Assembly: GCA_017543265.1 (NCBI GenBank)
Contig: JAFYGI010000043.1
Span: 1 to 53,252, forward strand
Length of the DNA: 53,252 bases
Origin: Bacillota bacterium
GTDB lineage: Bacteria > Bacillota > Clostridia > Lachnospirales > CAG-274
Direction of reading: 5' to 3'
The translations under genes and the position numbers were made by a program. The notes under the pieces were generated by a model that saw only the letters and a list, made by a program, of their open reading frames with translations, made no database searches and was not told where the DNA came from. Numbering within the stretch: the stretch's first letter is position 1; every line of letters begins with the position of its first letter. Below, one piece after another: positions 1 to 7,351 of this stretch.

Positions 1-420
1 AATACCTGCTTTTTCCAGTATCTCCCTGCCCTCGGGGTCGTCAAAGACCTCCTTGGCGCGGTGTATCCAGCAGCTTCCCAAGCCGAGAGAATGTGCGGCA
101 AGCATTAAATTTTCCATTACAAGGCTGCCGTCATATACCGCCGTGGGCGCGGCTTTTGGGTCAAGCACCGACAAAACCACGGGCGCGTTGTAAAACGGGT
201 CGGGTCTGTGTGCAAAATCGTATTTGGAATTTAACTTTGACAGCTTGTCGCGGGTCGCCTTGTCGGTAACGGCAAGTATTATACTCCCCTGCCTGTTCAT
301 ACCGCTGGGCGCATATAACCCCGCCCCGATTATTTGGTCTATCAGCTCCGCCGAGACCGCATCGGGCTTGAAACTCTTACAGCTTCGGCGGGTGAGCATA
401 TTTTTTATTGCTTCGTTCAT
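1..420 (-). CDS. Nitroreductase family protein (3' end beyond window)
   Basis: The reverse strand reads open without interruption from an ATG at 420 to the window edge (140 codons). The N-terminus carries the family pattern: a TRRSCKSF segment at residues 10-17, which in this fold lies near the FMN phosphate, an APSGMNRQ segment near residues 38-45, and LMLAAHSLGLGSCWI near 105-119. The family is FMN-dependent NAD(P)H oxidoreductases of about 170-220 residues, so roughly a quarter to a third is missing. A GAGAGGTG ribosome-binding site precedes the ATG. It is the second gene after the T-box leader at 846-1080. The substrate cannot be told from sequence. Confidence 0.88.
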   Translation of the reverse strand, partial: MNEAIKNMLTRRSCKSFKPDAVSAELIDQIIGAGLYAPSGMNRQGSIILAVTDKATRDKLSKLNSKYDFAHRPDPFYNAPVVLSVLDPKAAPTAVYDGSLVMENLMLAAHSLGLGSCWIHRAKEVFDDPEGREILEKAGI

Positions 421-440
421 TTTTTGCACCTCTCTTTTTA

Positions 441-536
441 TTATTGACTGCCGCCGACCGCAATAATATTGTCCCTATCGGCTTCGTCATATATCAGCAA
501 ATATCCTGTTCCCTCTCTACGAATTTCAACACTTAC
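441..536 (-). other. Protein-like open stretch without a start codon
   Basis: After the stop of the upstream membrane protein, another reverse frame is open from a TAA at 537-539 to a TAA at 441-443. It reads like real protein (VEIRREGTGYLLIYDEADRD, then NIIAVGGSQ) but holds no ATG, GTG or TTG. It lies in the -1 frame relative to the end of the membrane protein, so a frameshift would append about 31 residues to it. No convincing slippery heptamer is present. A single-base indel, an assembly error or a rare start are alternatives. Confidence 0.3.
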
Positions 537-826
537 TTAAACATACCGATAAATCCCGAAATGATGTTAAATACATATAAAACACCCGCAAATATCTGTA
601 GCAAAAAACCTGCCGCGCAGCCTGCCGCGGATGCCTTAAAGCCAAATTCCATGTCCTCTTTTGCTGATTTTAAGCTAACGGCCGCACCCACAATTATAAG
701 CAGCACCATTGCACTGCTTATAAAAACGATATTAAGCTTTGTACAGATCAGCACCAGTATAATATTGAATATCCCGAATGCGATACAGCCCTTCCATTCG
801 GGGGTATGCTTTTGTTCCTCGTTCAT
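533..826 (-). CDS. Small hydrophobic membrane protein, unknown function
   Basis: A 97-residue protein. After a charged, hydrophilic N-terminus (MNEEQKHTPEWKG) come three hydrophobic stretches, near residues 14-30, 35-50 and 68-90, consistent with a three-helix membrane protein. The ATG at 826 was preferred over a TTG seven codons upstream because AAAAGGGGAACC sits at the right distance from it. It is the first gene after the T-box terminator, so its transcription should depend on readthrough. I recognise no family. Its placement suggests a role linked to amino-acid limitation, but that is inference. Confidence 0.6.
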   Translation of the reverse strand: MNEEQKHTPEWKGCIAFGIFNIILVLICTKLNIVFISSAMVLLIIVGAAVSLKSAKEDMEFGFKASAAGCAAGFLLQIFAGVLYVFNIISGFIGMFK

Positions 827-845
827 TTTGGTTCCCCTTTTCGGC

Positions 846-1080
846 AAATTAAAAGGCTTCCGTCACAAAAGGACGAAAGCCGCGGTACCACCTTAATTCC
901 CGTTTAAAAAACGGACACTTTTAACATATAACGCTGTCACCCGTTTGCGGCTGTTACAAAAATGTATTTCTCACCGCAAAAACTCCGACGCTACCTTCGG
1001 GGGTACTTCTTTAATGACACCTTTCAGCCCGTGAGTGTCAATCTCTTTTAAAGGTCATCCCTTACTCCTCGTCATCAATG
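846..1080 (-). promoter_or_regulatory. T-box leader (tRNA-sensing attenuator)
   Basis: On the reverse strand the order of elements is classical: GATGACGAGGAGTA (the AGTA motif of the specifier loop), an AGAGA bulge, a GGGCTGAAAGG apical loop, GAA followed by the specifier, the T-box bulge AAGGTGGTACCGCG (about 881-894), and a terminator hairpin GGCTTTCGTCC / GACGGAAGCC followed by TTTTAATTT (850-881). Directly after GAA the first triplet is GUA (1004-1006, valine); UAC (tyrosine), one base later, is the alternative. T-boxes bind uncharged tRNA and then permit readthrough. The downstream genes are a small membrane protein and a nitroreductase, not a synthetase or an obvious biosynthetic gene. 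Confidence 0.9.
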
Positions 1081-1092
1081 TTTGTATTTATT

Positions 1093-1335
1093 TTACTGTA
1101 AAAATTCGATTATAGCGTCACAAGCCTCCTGCTCGTCCTCGCCCTCTGCCGTTACCACAACGTCATGGTCGCAAAGAGAGCCGATAGAGATAACGCCCAT
1201 GATACTTTTCAAATTAACGTTTTTGTTTTCCATTTGTAAGTGCAGGCTGCTGTTAAATCTGCCCGCTGTCTGCACAAGCAGCGCAATAGGTCTTTCTTCC
1301 ATGCTTGAACCTACCAACACTTGTTTCTTAACCAT
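1093..1335 (-). CDS. crh: HPr-like protein lacking the catalytic His (Crh type)
   Basis: An 80-residue HPr-fold protein. It keeps the regulatory serine region KSIMGV (Ser44) that HPr kinase phosphorylates and the ERP...LLVQ helix, but the active-site His of PTS HPr (His15) is replaced by Glu13; the neighbouring Arg is kept (Arg15). It therefore cannot act as a PTS phosphocarrier and matches Crh, which works only through Ser phosphorylation as a CcpA corepressor. It overlaps whiA by 8 bp, as in the rapZ-(yvcK)-whiA-crh order of Bacilli, and hprK is in the same operon. The assignment rests on motif and context. Confidence 0.85.
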   Translation of the reverse strand: MVKKQVLVGSSMEERPIALLVQTAGRFNSSLHLQMENKNVNLKSIMGVISIGSLCDHDVVVTAEGEDEQEACDAIIEFLQ

Positions 1336-2236
1336 TTAGATATTCTCCTTTCAGATTTTCGGCTATTTCACATATTTTTTTAAGCCTGTGATTTACCCCC
1401 GATTTCCCGACGGGCGGTTTAAGCTTTTCGCCAAGTTCTTTAAGACTTACATCGGGATGATCCAGCCTGACCCGCGCCATTTCCTCCAGCCCGGGGGAAA
1501 GGTAGCTGAGCCCGACGGTCTTTTTGATATATTCTATTGCCTCAACCTGTCTTACACCTGTTGACACTACCTTGTTAAGGTTTGCCGTTTCGCAGTTGAC
1601 TATGCGGTTTACGTTGTTGCGAAGATCCTTGACGACACGCAGGTTCTCAAACTCCAAAAGGGCCCTGTGTGCCGACATGACATTAAGCATATCCACTATC
1701 TGCTCGCCGTCCTTGATGTAGACGATATAGTGGTTTTTGCGTGTTATTATCTTTGCATCTATGCCAAAGGACGATATAAGCGCCTTTAAGGCCCGTGCAT
1801 GGTCATAGTCGCTGTTGCTGAACTCCAGATGGTACTGCTTTTGCGGGTCGGACACCGAGCCCGAGCATATAAACGCGCCCCTTATATATGCGCGTTTGCA
1901 GCATACACTTGAAACAGCCAGCGGATTTATCGCAGGCGCATCGTAGTCCTGCGAGCCAAGTGTGATATTGGCAAGCTTTTCAGCATCTTTATGCGAGCTT
2001 ATCCTTGCGCAGAATTTGTTTTCGTACAGCATTATCTCGGGACGTATGCCCGTCAGCGTTTCCACAAGCGCCGATGTTTTTTCCAGCAGCTTTGTGTTTT
2101 CAAACACAAAAACAAGCTTGTCGCCGTCATAGTATCCGCATAAATTAAGAAAGGCCGTAAGCTCCGCTATCTGACAATGTCTCGCGGTGTCGCTGATATG
2201 CAAAAGCTCGTCCTTGACCTCGGATGAAAATGACAT
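1328..2236 (-). CDS. whiA: WhiA, DNA-binding protein for division/sporulation
   Basis: A 302-residue protein of normal WhiA length: an N-terminal LAGLIDADG-like region (for example CCKRAYIRGAFICSGSV near 111-127), then a C-terminal helix-turn-helix (DVSLKELGEKL...GVNHRLKKI). WhiA is a homing-endonuclease-derived DNA-binding protein that affects cell division and chromosome segregation in Bacillota. It lies 66 bp downstream of rapZ, and its stop overlaps the start of the Crh-like gene by 8 bp, so the two are probably translationally coupled. Confidence 0.96.
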   Translation of the reverse strand: MSFSSEVKDELLHISDTARHCQIAELTAFLNLCGYYDGDKLVFVFENTKLLEKTSALVETLTGIRPEIMLYENKFCARISSHKDAEKLANITLGSQDYDAPAINPLAVSSVCCKRAYIRGAFICSGSVSDPQKQYHLEFSNSDYDHARALKALISSFGIDAKIITRKNHYIVYIKDGEQIVDMLNVMSAHRALLEFENLRVVKDLRNNVNRIVNCETANLNKVVSTGVRQVEAIEYIKKTVGLSYLSPGLEEMARVRLDHPDVSLKELGEKLKPPVGKSGVNHRLKKICEIAENLKGEYLNG

Positions 2237-2302
2237 TTTTTACATCACCTGCCATACTCAAAGTATCATTTTAAACGCAGTTATCGCAATATAAAAAGTA
2301 TA

Positions 2303-3166
2303 CTATTTTTTTGCATCTTTGTCAATATCCCTATGTATGATTGATACACTATGTCCAACTTTTCGCAATTTTGTATACAATTCATTGGCTAAAGTGACGC
2401 TTCTATGCTTGCCGCCCGTGCATCCAATGCCGATAACCAGTTGATTTTTACCCTCTTTTACATAGTTTGGGATAAGAAAATTGCACATATCCTCCAATTT
2501 TTCAAGAAATTCGCCGCTCTCGGGCTGCTCCATTACATAGTCGCGGACGGCAACATCATTGCCCGTTAAGGGTTTCAGATCTGCGATATAAAACGGATTT
2601 GGGATAAAGCGCACATCAAACACCAGGTCCGCATCGGCGGGTATGCCGTATTTGAAGCCAAAGCTCAAAACCGTTATTACAAGGCTGTCAAAGCCCTTGT
2701 TTTCAAGGAATATCTCACCCAGCTGCGCCCTTAAATGGCGTGTTAAAAGGTGGCTTGTGTCTATAACATAGTCCGCGCGGCGCTTTATCTCGTGCAGCAT
2801 ATCACGCTCGCGCATAATGCCCGTTATTATCCGCTCGCCCTTTGCAAGGGGATGCGAACGGCGGGACTCCTTGTAGCGCTTTAAAAGCACCTCGTCCGAG
2901 CAGTCCATAAACATAATTTTGCAGTCCACCTCGGCCTTTATATCCGTAAGCACGCCGAAAAGCTCGCCGAACTGACGGCCGCCGCGGATATCTATGCCAA
3001 GAGCCACGTTTTCGATATCATTGCCGGGCATAGCGCACACCTCAATAAACTTGGGGATTAGGCTTGGCGGCAGATTGTCCACACAGAAATAGTCTATATC
3101 CTCCAAAAATTTTAAAACGGTACTTTTGCCCGCACCCGACATACCTGTTACAATTACAATTTTCAT
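2303..3166 (-). CDS. rapZ: RapZ/YvcJ-type nucleotide-binding protein
   Basis: A 287-residue P-loop protein. Walker A is GMSGAGKS (residues 8-15), and the C-terminal signature IGCTGGKHRS is present. Family members bind nucleotides; in enteric bacteria RapZ is an adaptor that delivers GlmZ small RNA to RNase E, while in Bacillus YvcJ has GTPase activity and affects competence. I chose the ATG at 3166 over a GTG three codons upstream. Normally yvcK/glmR separates it from whiA; here that gene is missing and only 66 bp intervene. Confidence 0.95.
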   Translation of the reverse strand: MKIVIVTGMSGAGKSTVLKFLEDIDYFCVDNLPPSLIPKFIEVCAMPGNDIENVALGIDIRGGRQFGELFGVLTDIKAEVDCKIMFMDCSDEVLLKRYKESRRSHPLAKGERIITGIMRERDMLHEIKRRADYVIDTSHLLTRHLRAQLGEIFLENKGFDSLVITVLSFGFKYGIPADADLVFDVRFIPNPFYIADLKPLTGNDVAVRDYVMEQPESGEFLEKLEDMCNFLIPNYVKEGKNQLVIGIGCTGGKHRSVTLANELYTKLRKVGHSVSIIHRDIDKDAKK

Positions 3167-3240
3167 ATATTTCACCCACTTTCGGTTTATTTTCTATCTT
3201 AACTTAAAATCCTCGCCCAAATTAAATTTTAAACCCATGA

Positions 3241-3564
3241 TCAATCCATCCATCTTTCCCGCGACATCTCATAAGACGGCGGAGACACCTGTCTTGAAAG
3301 TGTCCGGTCCGAGGTTTGTGTAAATACCTTGGGCAGACCGCGAAAGCCCTGTCCCGTAAACGAAAGCGCCGTACACAGCAAAAACGCCGTCACCGCCGCA
3401 GATGTGGCCGAAGCCAAAACGGCAAGCCCCCTGAACCTTTCCATACCCTTTATTGTCTGCCATATATTGGATGCCGACAGCACAAATATATTAAAATGAT
3501 ATGCGTAAAACAGACACAGCGCAATGGGATGATGAAATATCATAGGCGCAAGCTGCACGCACAT
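3241..3564 (-). CDS. Possible small membrane protein (weak call)
   Basis: A 107-codon reverse frame that fills most of the 433-bp gap between rapZ and murB. The first 75 residues are hydrophobic with two likely membrane segments (around PIALCLFYAYHFNIF and LAVLASATSAAVTAFLL); the tail is polar. No good ribosome-binding site precedes the ATG, and an ATG in another frame just after murB stops after six codons, so a frameshifted gene is possible. I recognise no family. It may instead be noncoding spacer; nothing else clear is seen in the gap. Confidence 0.35.
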   Translation of the reverse strand: MCVQLAPMIFHHPIALCLFYAYHFNIFVLSASNIWQTIKGMERFRGLAVLASATSAAVTAFLLCTALSFTGQGFRGLPKVFTQTSDRTLSRQVSPPSYEMSRERWMD

Positions 3565-3599
3565 TAAAATACTTACCGAGTATTTTCAAGCATAGGGAC

Positions 3600-4493
3600 T
3601 CACTCCTCCCCTATTATCCTGACCTCGGGTTCAAGCTTTACGCCAAATTCATCAAAAACCTTTTGTTCCACCTTTTCCATAAGCTCCAGCACATCCTTTG
3701 CGGTGGCATTTCCCTTATTTACCACAAAGCCGCAATGCTTTTCGCTCACCTGTGCATCATTTACCGCAAAGCCCCTGAGGCCGCAGTCGTCTATCAGCTT
3801 GCCCGCAAAATATCCCTCGGGGCGTTTAAAGGTCGAGCCTGCGGACGGATATTCAAGGGGCTGTTTTTCACGCCTTTGCGAGTTAAGGGTATTCATTTTC
3901 CCGACGATCTCGTCCTTGTCGCCCTTTTCAAGCACAAACGCCGCTTCAAGCACAATGGCTTTTTCCTTCATAATGCCGCTGGTGCGGTAGCCAAAGGCCG
4001 CCTGCTCACAGCTTAAGGTCTTTATATTCAAATCCTTGTCCAGAATTTTTACATATTCTGTTATATCCTTTAATTCGCCGCCGTAAGCACCGGCATTCAT
4101 ACAAACACCGCCGCCGACAGTCCCCGGTATGCCCGAGGCAAATTCCATACCCGTAAGCGAATTATCCGCCGCAAGCCGTGCCGCCGCCGACAGCATAACG
4201 CCCGCGCCTGCGGTTATCCTGCCGCCGTCAAGGGACAGGTCCTTAAGATCGGGACGAATGATACAGCCGCGAAAGCCCTTGTCACGCACCAAAAGATTAC
4301 TGCCGTTGCCGATGATATAATGATCAATATTAAATTCCCTGCAAAGCCTTATTGCAAAAATAAGCTCCTCCGCCGTGCGCGGCATAGCAAATATATCCGC
4401 CGCTCCGCCTATTTTAAAGGTGGTGTGACGACTTAAGGGCTCATTAAGCTTAACGGGCATTTTTTCCGTAAGTTTTGATATGATGTCGTTCAT
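3600..4493 (-). CDS. murB: UDP-N-acetylenolpyruvoylglucosamine reductase MurB
   Basis: A 297-residue FAD enzyme that reduces UDP-GlcNAc-enolpyruvate to UDP-MurNAc in peptidoglycan synthesis. FAD-binding motifs IGNGSNLLV (61-69), GIPGTVGGG (121-129) and MNAGAYG (132-138) are present; the catalytic serine region is SAGSTFKRP, and the C-terminal LEPEVRIIG is the usual end of short (type II) MurB. It sits between a membrane-protein gene (20 bp upstream) and rapZ, and shares the hprK transcription unit. Confidence 0.97.
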   Translation of the reverse strand: MNDIISKLTEKMPVKLNEPLSRHTTFKIGGAADIFAMPRTAEELIFAIRLCREFNIDHYIIGNGSNLLVRDKGFRGCIIRPDLKDLSLDGGRITAGAGVMLSAAARLAADNSLTGMEFASGIPGTVGGGVCMNAGAYGGELKDITEYVKILDKDLNIKTLSCEQAAFGYRTSGIMKEKAIVLEAAFVLEKGDKDEIVGKMNTLNSQRREKQPLEYPSAGSTFKRPEGYFAGKLIDDCGLRGFAVNDAQVSEKHCGFVVNKGNATAKDVLELMEKVEQKVFDEFGVKLEPEVRIIGEE

Positions 4494-4513
4494 AATTTAT
4501 TTTCCTTTAAATT

Positions 4514-4969
4514 TCAATCCTCTTTCCCCGACAGTTCAAACAGCATGACCGCCATAAACGCCGCAGTCAAAAAGCAAAGCGCCCCGCGTCCGCTTGTAAG
4601 CAAAAGTGCAGAACTTACCGATCCGGTTGTCAGCAAATTTGCGCCCGAAATATGAAATGTCCTGAAAAGAATTACAATATTAAACCCAAACATAATGGTA
4701 CGCACGGTATTTACCACAAGGGAAAACCACAGCGCCGCAAAAAGCAGCGTATTTTTTTCGTCCTTTATAACGCACCTCAGACCCATAACGGCAAAAAACA
4801 AGCCCAAAGCACCCGTTATCACGGATATACCCGCTCTTATCCCGTATACCATGGGCAGCTCCGCGCTGATTTTTTGTATCGCGGCCACACTTAATGCCGC
4901 GGCTATCATTGTTATAATTTCATTTATCAGATCAAAGGACATTATTGCCGTCCTTGCTTTTTTACCCAT
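4514..4969 (-). CDS. Four-helix membrane protein, unknown function
   Basis: A 151-residue hydrophobic protein with about four membrane segments (residues roughly 18-32, 46-66, 73-103 and 113-146). Both ATG 4969 and ATG 4942 have AGGA-type sites; the longer form is given. It begins 9 bp after the glucokinase stop and ends 20 bp before murB, so it is co-transcribed with them. I recognise no family; a YvcK-like or PTS role is not supported. Confidence 0.7.
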   Translation of the reverse strand: MGKKARTAIMSFDLINEIITMIAAALSVAAIQKISAELPMVYGIRAGISVITGALGLFFAVMGLRCVIKDEKNTLLFAALWFSLVVNTVRTIMFGFNIVILFRTFHISGANLLTTGSVSSALLLTSGRGALCFLTAAFMAVMLFELSGKED

Positions 4970-4978
4970 AATTCAGTC

Positions 4979-5923
4979 CTACTTTTTTCCAAGCATAGCC
5001 GCACCCACTATACCCGCATCATTGCCGAGTGTGGCTATAGCTATTTTAGTCTTAAGCTTACCGCCGTATACCCTTGTATTTAAAATTTCTATAATGGGGT
5101 CTACAAGCTTGCTGCCCCTTGCGCAAATACCGCCGCCTATTATAATAGCCTCGGGCTCAAAAATATTTACAAGGTTTACGAGGCCTATCGCAACATAGGT
5201 CTGATAGCGCTTAACTATATCCTGTGCCACCTCGTCGCCCTCGTCTGCGGCATCAAAAACGGTTTTGGCATCAATAAGCCTTATATCGCCGTCCACCTTT
5301 TGAAAAATTTTGCTCGCGGGGTACTTTGCGGCAGCTATCCTGCCCTCACGTCTTAAAGCGTTTGCCGAGGCATAGGCCTCCCAGCAGCCCTTTCTGCCGC
5401 AGGTACACATTTCGCCGTAGGCCTCTATGACCATATGACCTGCCTCACCGCCGCCGCCAAAGGCGCCGTCAAACACCTTGCCGTCAAGAATAATGCCTGC
5501 GCCCACGCCCGTGCCGAGGGTAACATAAATAACATTTTTATCGCCGAATGCCGCACCGCAGGTATTTTCGCCTATAGCCGCACAGTTTGCATCATTTTCT
5601 ATGTAGACGGGCAGCTTAATGCGTTTTTTCATTTCCTTGACAACATTTATATTATCAAAATTAAGGTTGTTTGCATACACCGCAATACCCTTTTTCTTGT
5701 CCAGAAGTCCCGGAAGGCCTATGCCCAGACTTTTTATGTCCTTCAGCTCAAGGCTGTTTTCCTCCAGAAGCTTATTGCAAAGCTCCGCCATATCGTCAAG
5801 GATGTCCACAGCCTGCCTGCCGTTCATTGTGGGGGTAGATTTTTTTGCGAATATCTTTCCGTCCTCCTCCACAAGGCCCGCCGTTATGTTTGTTCCGCCA
5901 AGATCTATACCTAAATAATACAT
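4979..5923 (-). CDS. glcK: ROK-family glucokinase
   Basis: A 314-residue sugar kinase. N-terminal phosphate loop GIDLGGTN (5-12), sugar-binding ENDAN (109-113) with Asp111 as likely catalytic base, GEAGHM (159-164), and the zinc motif CTCGRKGCWE (173-182) that defines bacterial ROK kinases. It likely phosphorylates glucose at the cytoplasmic entry to glycolysis. The ATG at 5923 follows AAGGAG; an in-frame extension upstream lies inside hprK and was rejected. Eleven bases separate it from hprK, linking sugar phosphorylation to the Ser-HPr signalling pair. Confidence 0.92.
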   Translation of the reverse strand: MYYLGIDLGGTNITAGLVEEDGKIFAKKSTPTMNGRQAVDILDDMAELCNKLLEENSLELKDIKSLGIGLPGLLDKKKGIAVYANNLNFDNINVVKEMKKRIKLPVYIENDANCAAIGENTCGAAFGDKNVIYVTLGTGVGAGIILDGKVFDGAFGGGGEAGHMVIEAYGEMCTCGRKGCWEAYASANALRREGRIAAAKYPASKIFQKVDGDIRLIDAKTVFDAADEGDEVAQDIVKRYQTYVAIGLVNLVNIFEPEAIIIGGGICARGSKLVDPIIEILNTRVYGGKLKTKIAIATLGNDAGIVGAAMLGKK

Positions 5924-5934
5924 TTTATTTCTCC

Positions 5935-6861
5935 TTATTTCTTCTTCATTGCATCCTGCATGATCGCATCTGTAAGTGCCTGTGCCGCGTTGTAGCCCAT
6001 CTTTTTCTGACGGCAGTTTACAGCGGCAGACTCGCATATCATGGCCAGATTTCGGCCGGGGCGCACGGGTATGGTGTGGCACACCACCTTGCTGCCCAAA
6101 ATGTCCATATATTCCTCGGTAAGGCCGACACGGTCGTAGACCTTGCCCTTTTCCCAAAGCTCAAATTTAACGATAAGGTCTATCGCCATAGTGTCCTTTA
6201 CCGACTGCACGCCGAACATCTGCTTTACGTTTATTATGCCGATGCCGCGTACCTCGATAAAATAGCGGATAAGCTCGGGGCAGGAGCCGACAAGGGTGGT
6301 ATGCGATACCTTTTTTATCTCCACCGCATCGTCCGCCACCAGACGGTGACCCCTTTTTACCAGCTCCAGCGCGGTCTCGCTTTTGCCTATGCCGCTTTCG
6401 CCCATGATAAGCACGCCCTCGCCGTAGATATCCACCAGAACGCCATGCATGGTGGTGGACGGAGCAAGCTCGACCTTAAGATATTTTTGTATCTCGCTTA
6501 CAAACTCCGACGTGGTCTCCTCCGAGCGCAGGACGGGTATTTTATTCTCCTTTGCATAAAACAGCATCTCGGGATGCGGCTCCAGACTGCGGGTGAGGAT
6601 AACGCATGGCATTTTGTGCGAAAACAGCTTGTTAAGCGTGTCCTGCCTGAACTCGGGCGCAAGCTTTGACAGATAGGTGTGCTCCACCAGACCTATCACC
6701 TGTAAGCGCTCGCTTAAAAAGTAGTCGTAAAACCCCGCCAGCTGTAACGCGGGGCGGTTTACCTCGGGTATGGATATCTGTATGTCGTCTATCGGGATGT
6801 CCTCGGTAAGATTTATCAGATTAAAATTTTTTGCAATTTCAGTCAATGCAACCGATACCAT
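5935..6861 (-). CDS. hprK: HPr kinase/phosphorylase
   Basis: A 308-residue bifunctional enzyme that phosphorylates and dephosphorylates the regulatory serine of HPr or Crh. Walker A GESGIGKS (154-161), His139 ahead of the P-loop, and the family signature IEVRGIGIINVKQMFG (202-217) are intact. It heads the operon ending in the Crh-like gene, which is its likely substrate, and has a sigma-A promoter at 6918-6946. The length and all catalytic motifs are normal. Confidence 0.97.
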   Translation of the reverse strand: MVSVALTEIAKNFNLINLTEDIPIDDIQISIPEVNRPALQLAGFYDYFLSERLQVIGLVEHTYLSKLAPEFRQDTLNKLFSHKMPCVILTRSLEPHPEMLFYAKENKIPVLRSEETTSEFVSEIQKYLKVELAPSTTMHGVLVDIYGEGVLIMGESGIGKSETALELVKRGHRLVADDAVEIKKVSHTTLVGSCPELIRYFIEVRGIGIINVKQMFGVQSVKDTMAIDLIVKFELWEKGKVYDRVGLTEEYMDILGSKVVCHTIPVRPGRNLAMICESAAVNCRQKKMGYNAAQALTDAIMQDAMKKK

Positions 6862-6917
6862 ATTTTATTTCCTTTCGTCCTGAAAAAGTATAGTACGCCA
6901 ATTTTTGTTATGTTTCT

Positions 6918-6946
6918 ATTATATACCATTTAACGGGAAAAATCAA
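6918..6946 (-). promoter_or_regulatory. Sigma-A promoter of the hprK operon
   Basis: Reverse strand: TTGATT (6941-6946), 17-bp spacer, TATAAT (6918-6923), about 57 bp upstream of the hprK ATG. Confidence 0.75.
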
Positions 6947-7030
6947 TAGCAACCGATTTGGGGTTTTGCGTTTTTTGTAAAGGAATATGACGGGAAAATT
7001 TTAATTTGGCGGGGAGTTAATACCGACGTC

Positions 7031-7297
7031 AGAAACCCCTCAGTCGCGCAAGTGCGACAGCTCCCCTGAACGAAGGGGAGCCAAGACTAATGCAACGCTT
7101 TAGTTTAACTAAAACACTCAAATAGTCGATAGATATACGTTTAACGATAACGCTGCATTAGCCGAGGGAGCGTAGCGACCGTGCCTCCCCTTGCTCAGGG
7201 GAGGGGGTTATAAACGGGGCTATAACTATAGGTGCAAGTACGTGCCTCCCCTTGCTCAGGGGAGGGGGCCCAAACGCAGTTTGGCGGAGGGGTTTCT
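7031..7297. repeat. Repeat family A, copy 1
   Basis: The element is bounded by an 11-bp inverted pair, AGAAACCCCTC (7031-7041) and GAGGGGTTTCT (7287-7297). Inside are a GTCGC/GCGAC-type hairpin, CTCCCCT/AGGGGAG, and an AT-rich core flanked by TAATGCAACG (7088-7097) and CGCTGCATTA (7151-7160). The reverse complement of 7082-7190 matches copy 2 almost base for base over about 110 bp. It lies between the 3' end of the alcohol dehydrogenase gene and the hprK promoter and explains most of the 6862-7351 gap. Confidence 0.85.
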
Positions 7298-7351
7298 CTG
7301 TTGGCAAAAAAAGAGCCCGCCCGCAACGGACAAGCCCTTTTCACAATTTTA

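Noticed and set aside
5845..6669. 274-codon plus-strand frame
   Set aside because: Antisense to hprK and the glucokinase start; no domain signal.
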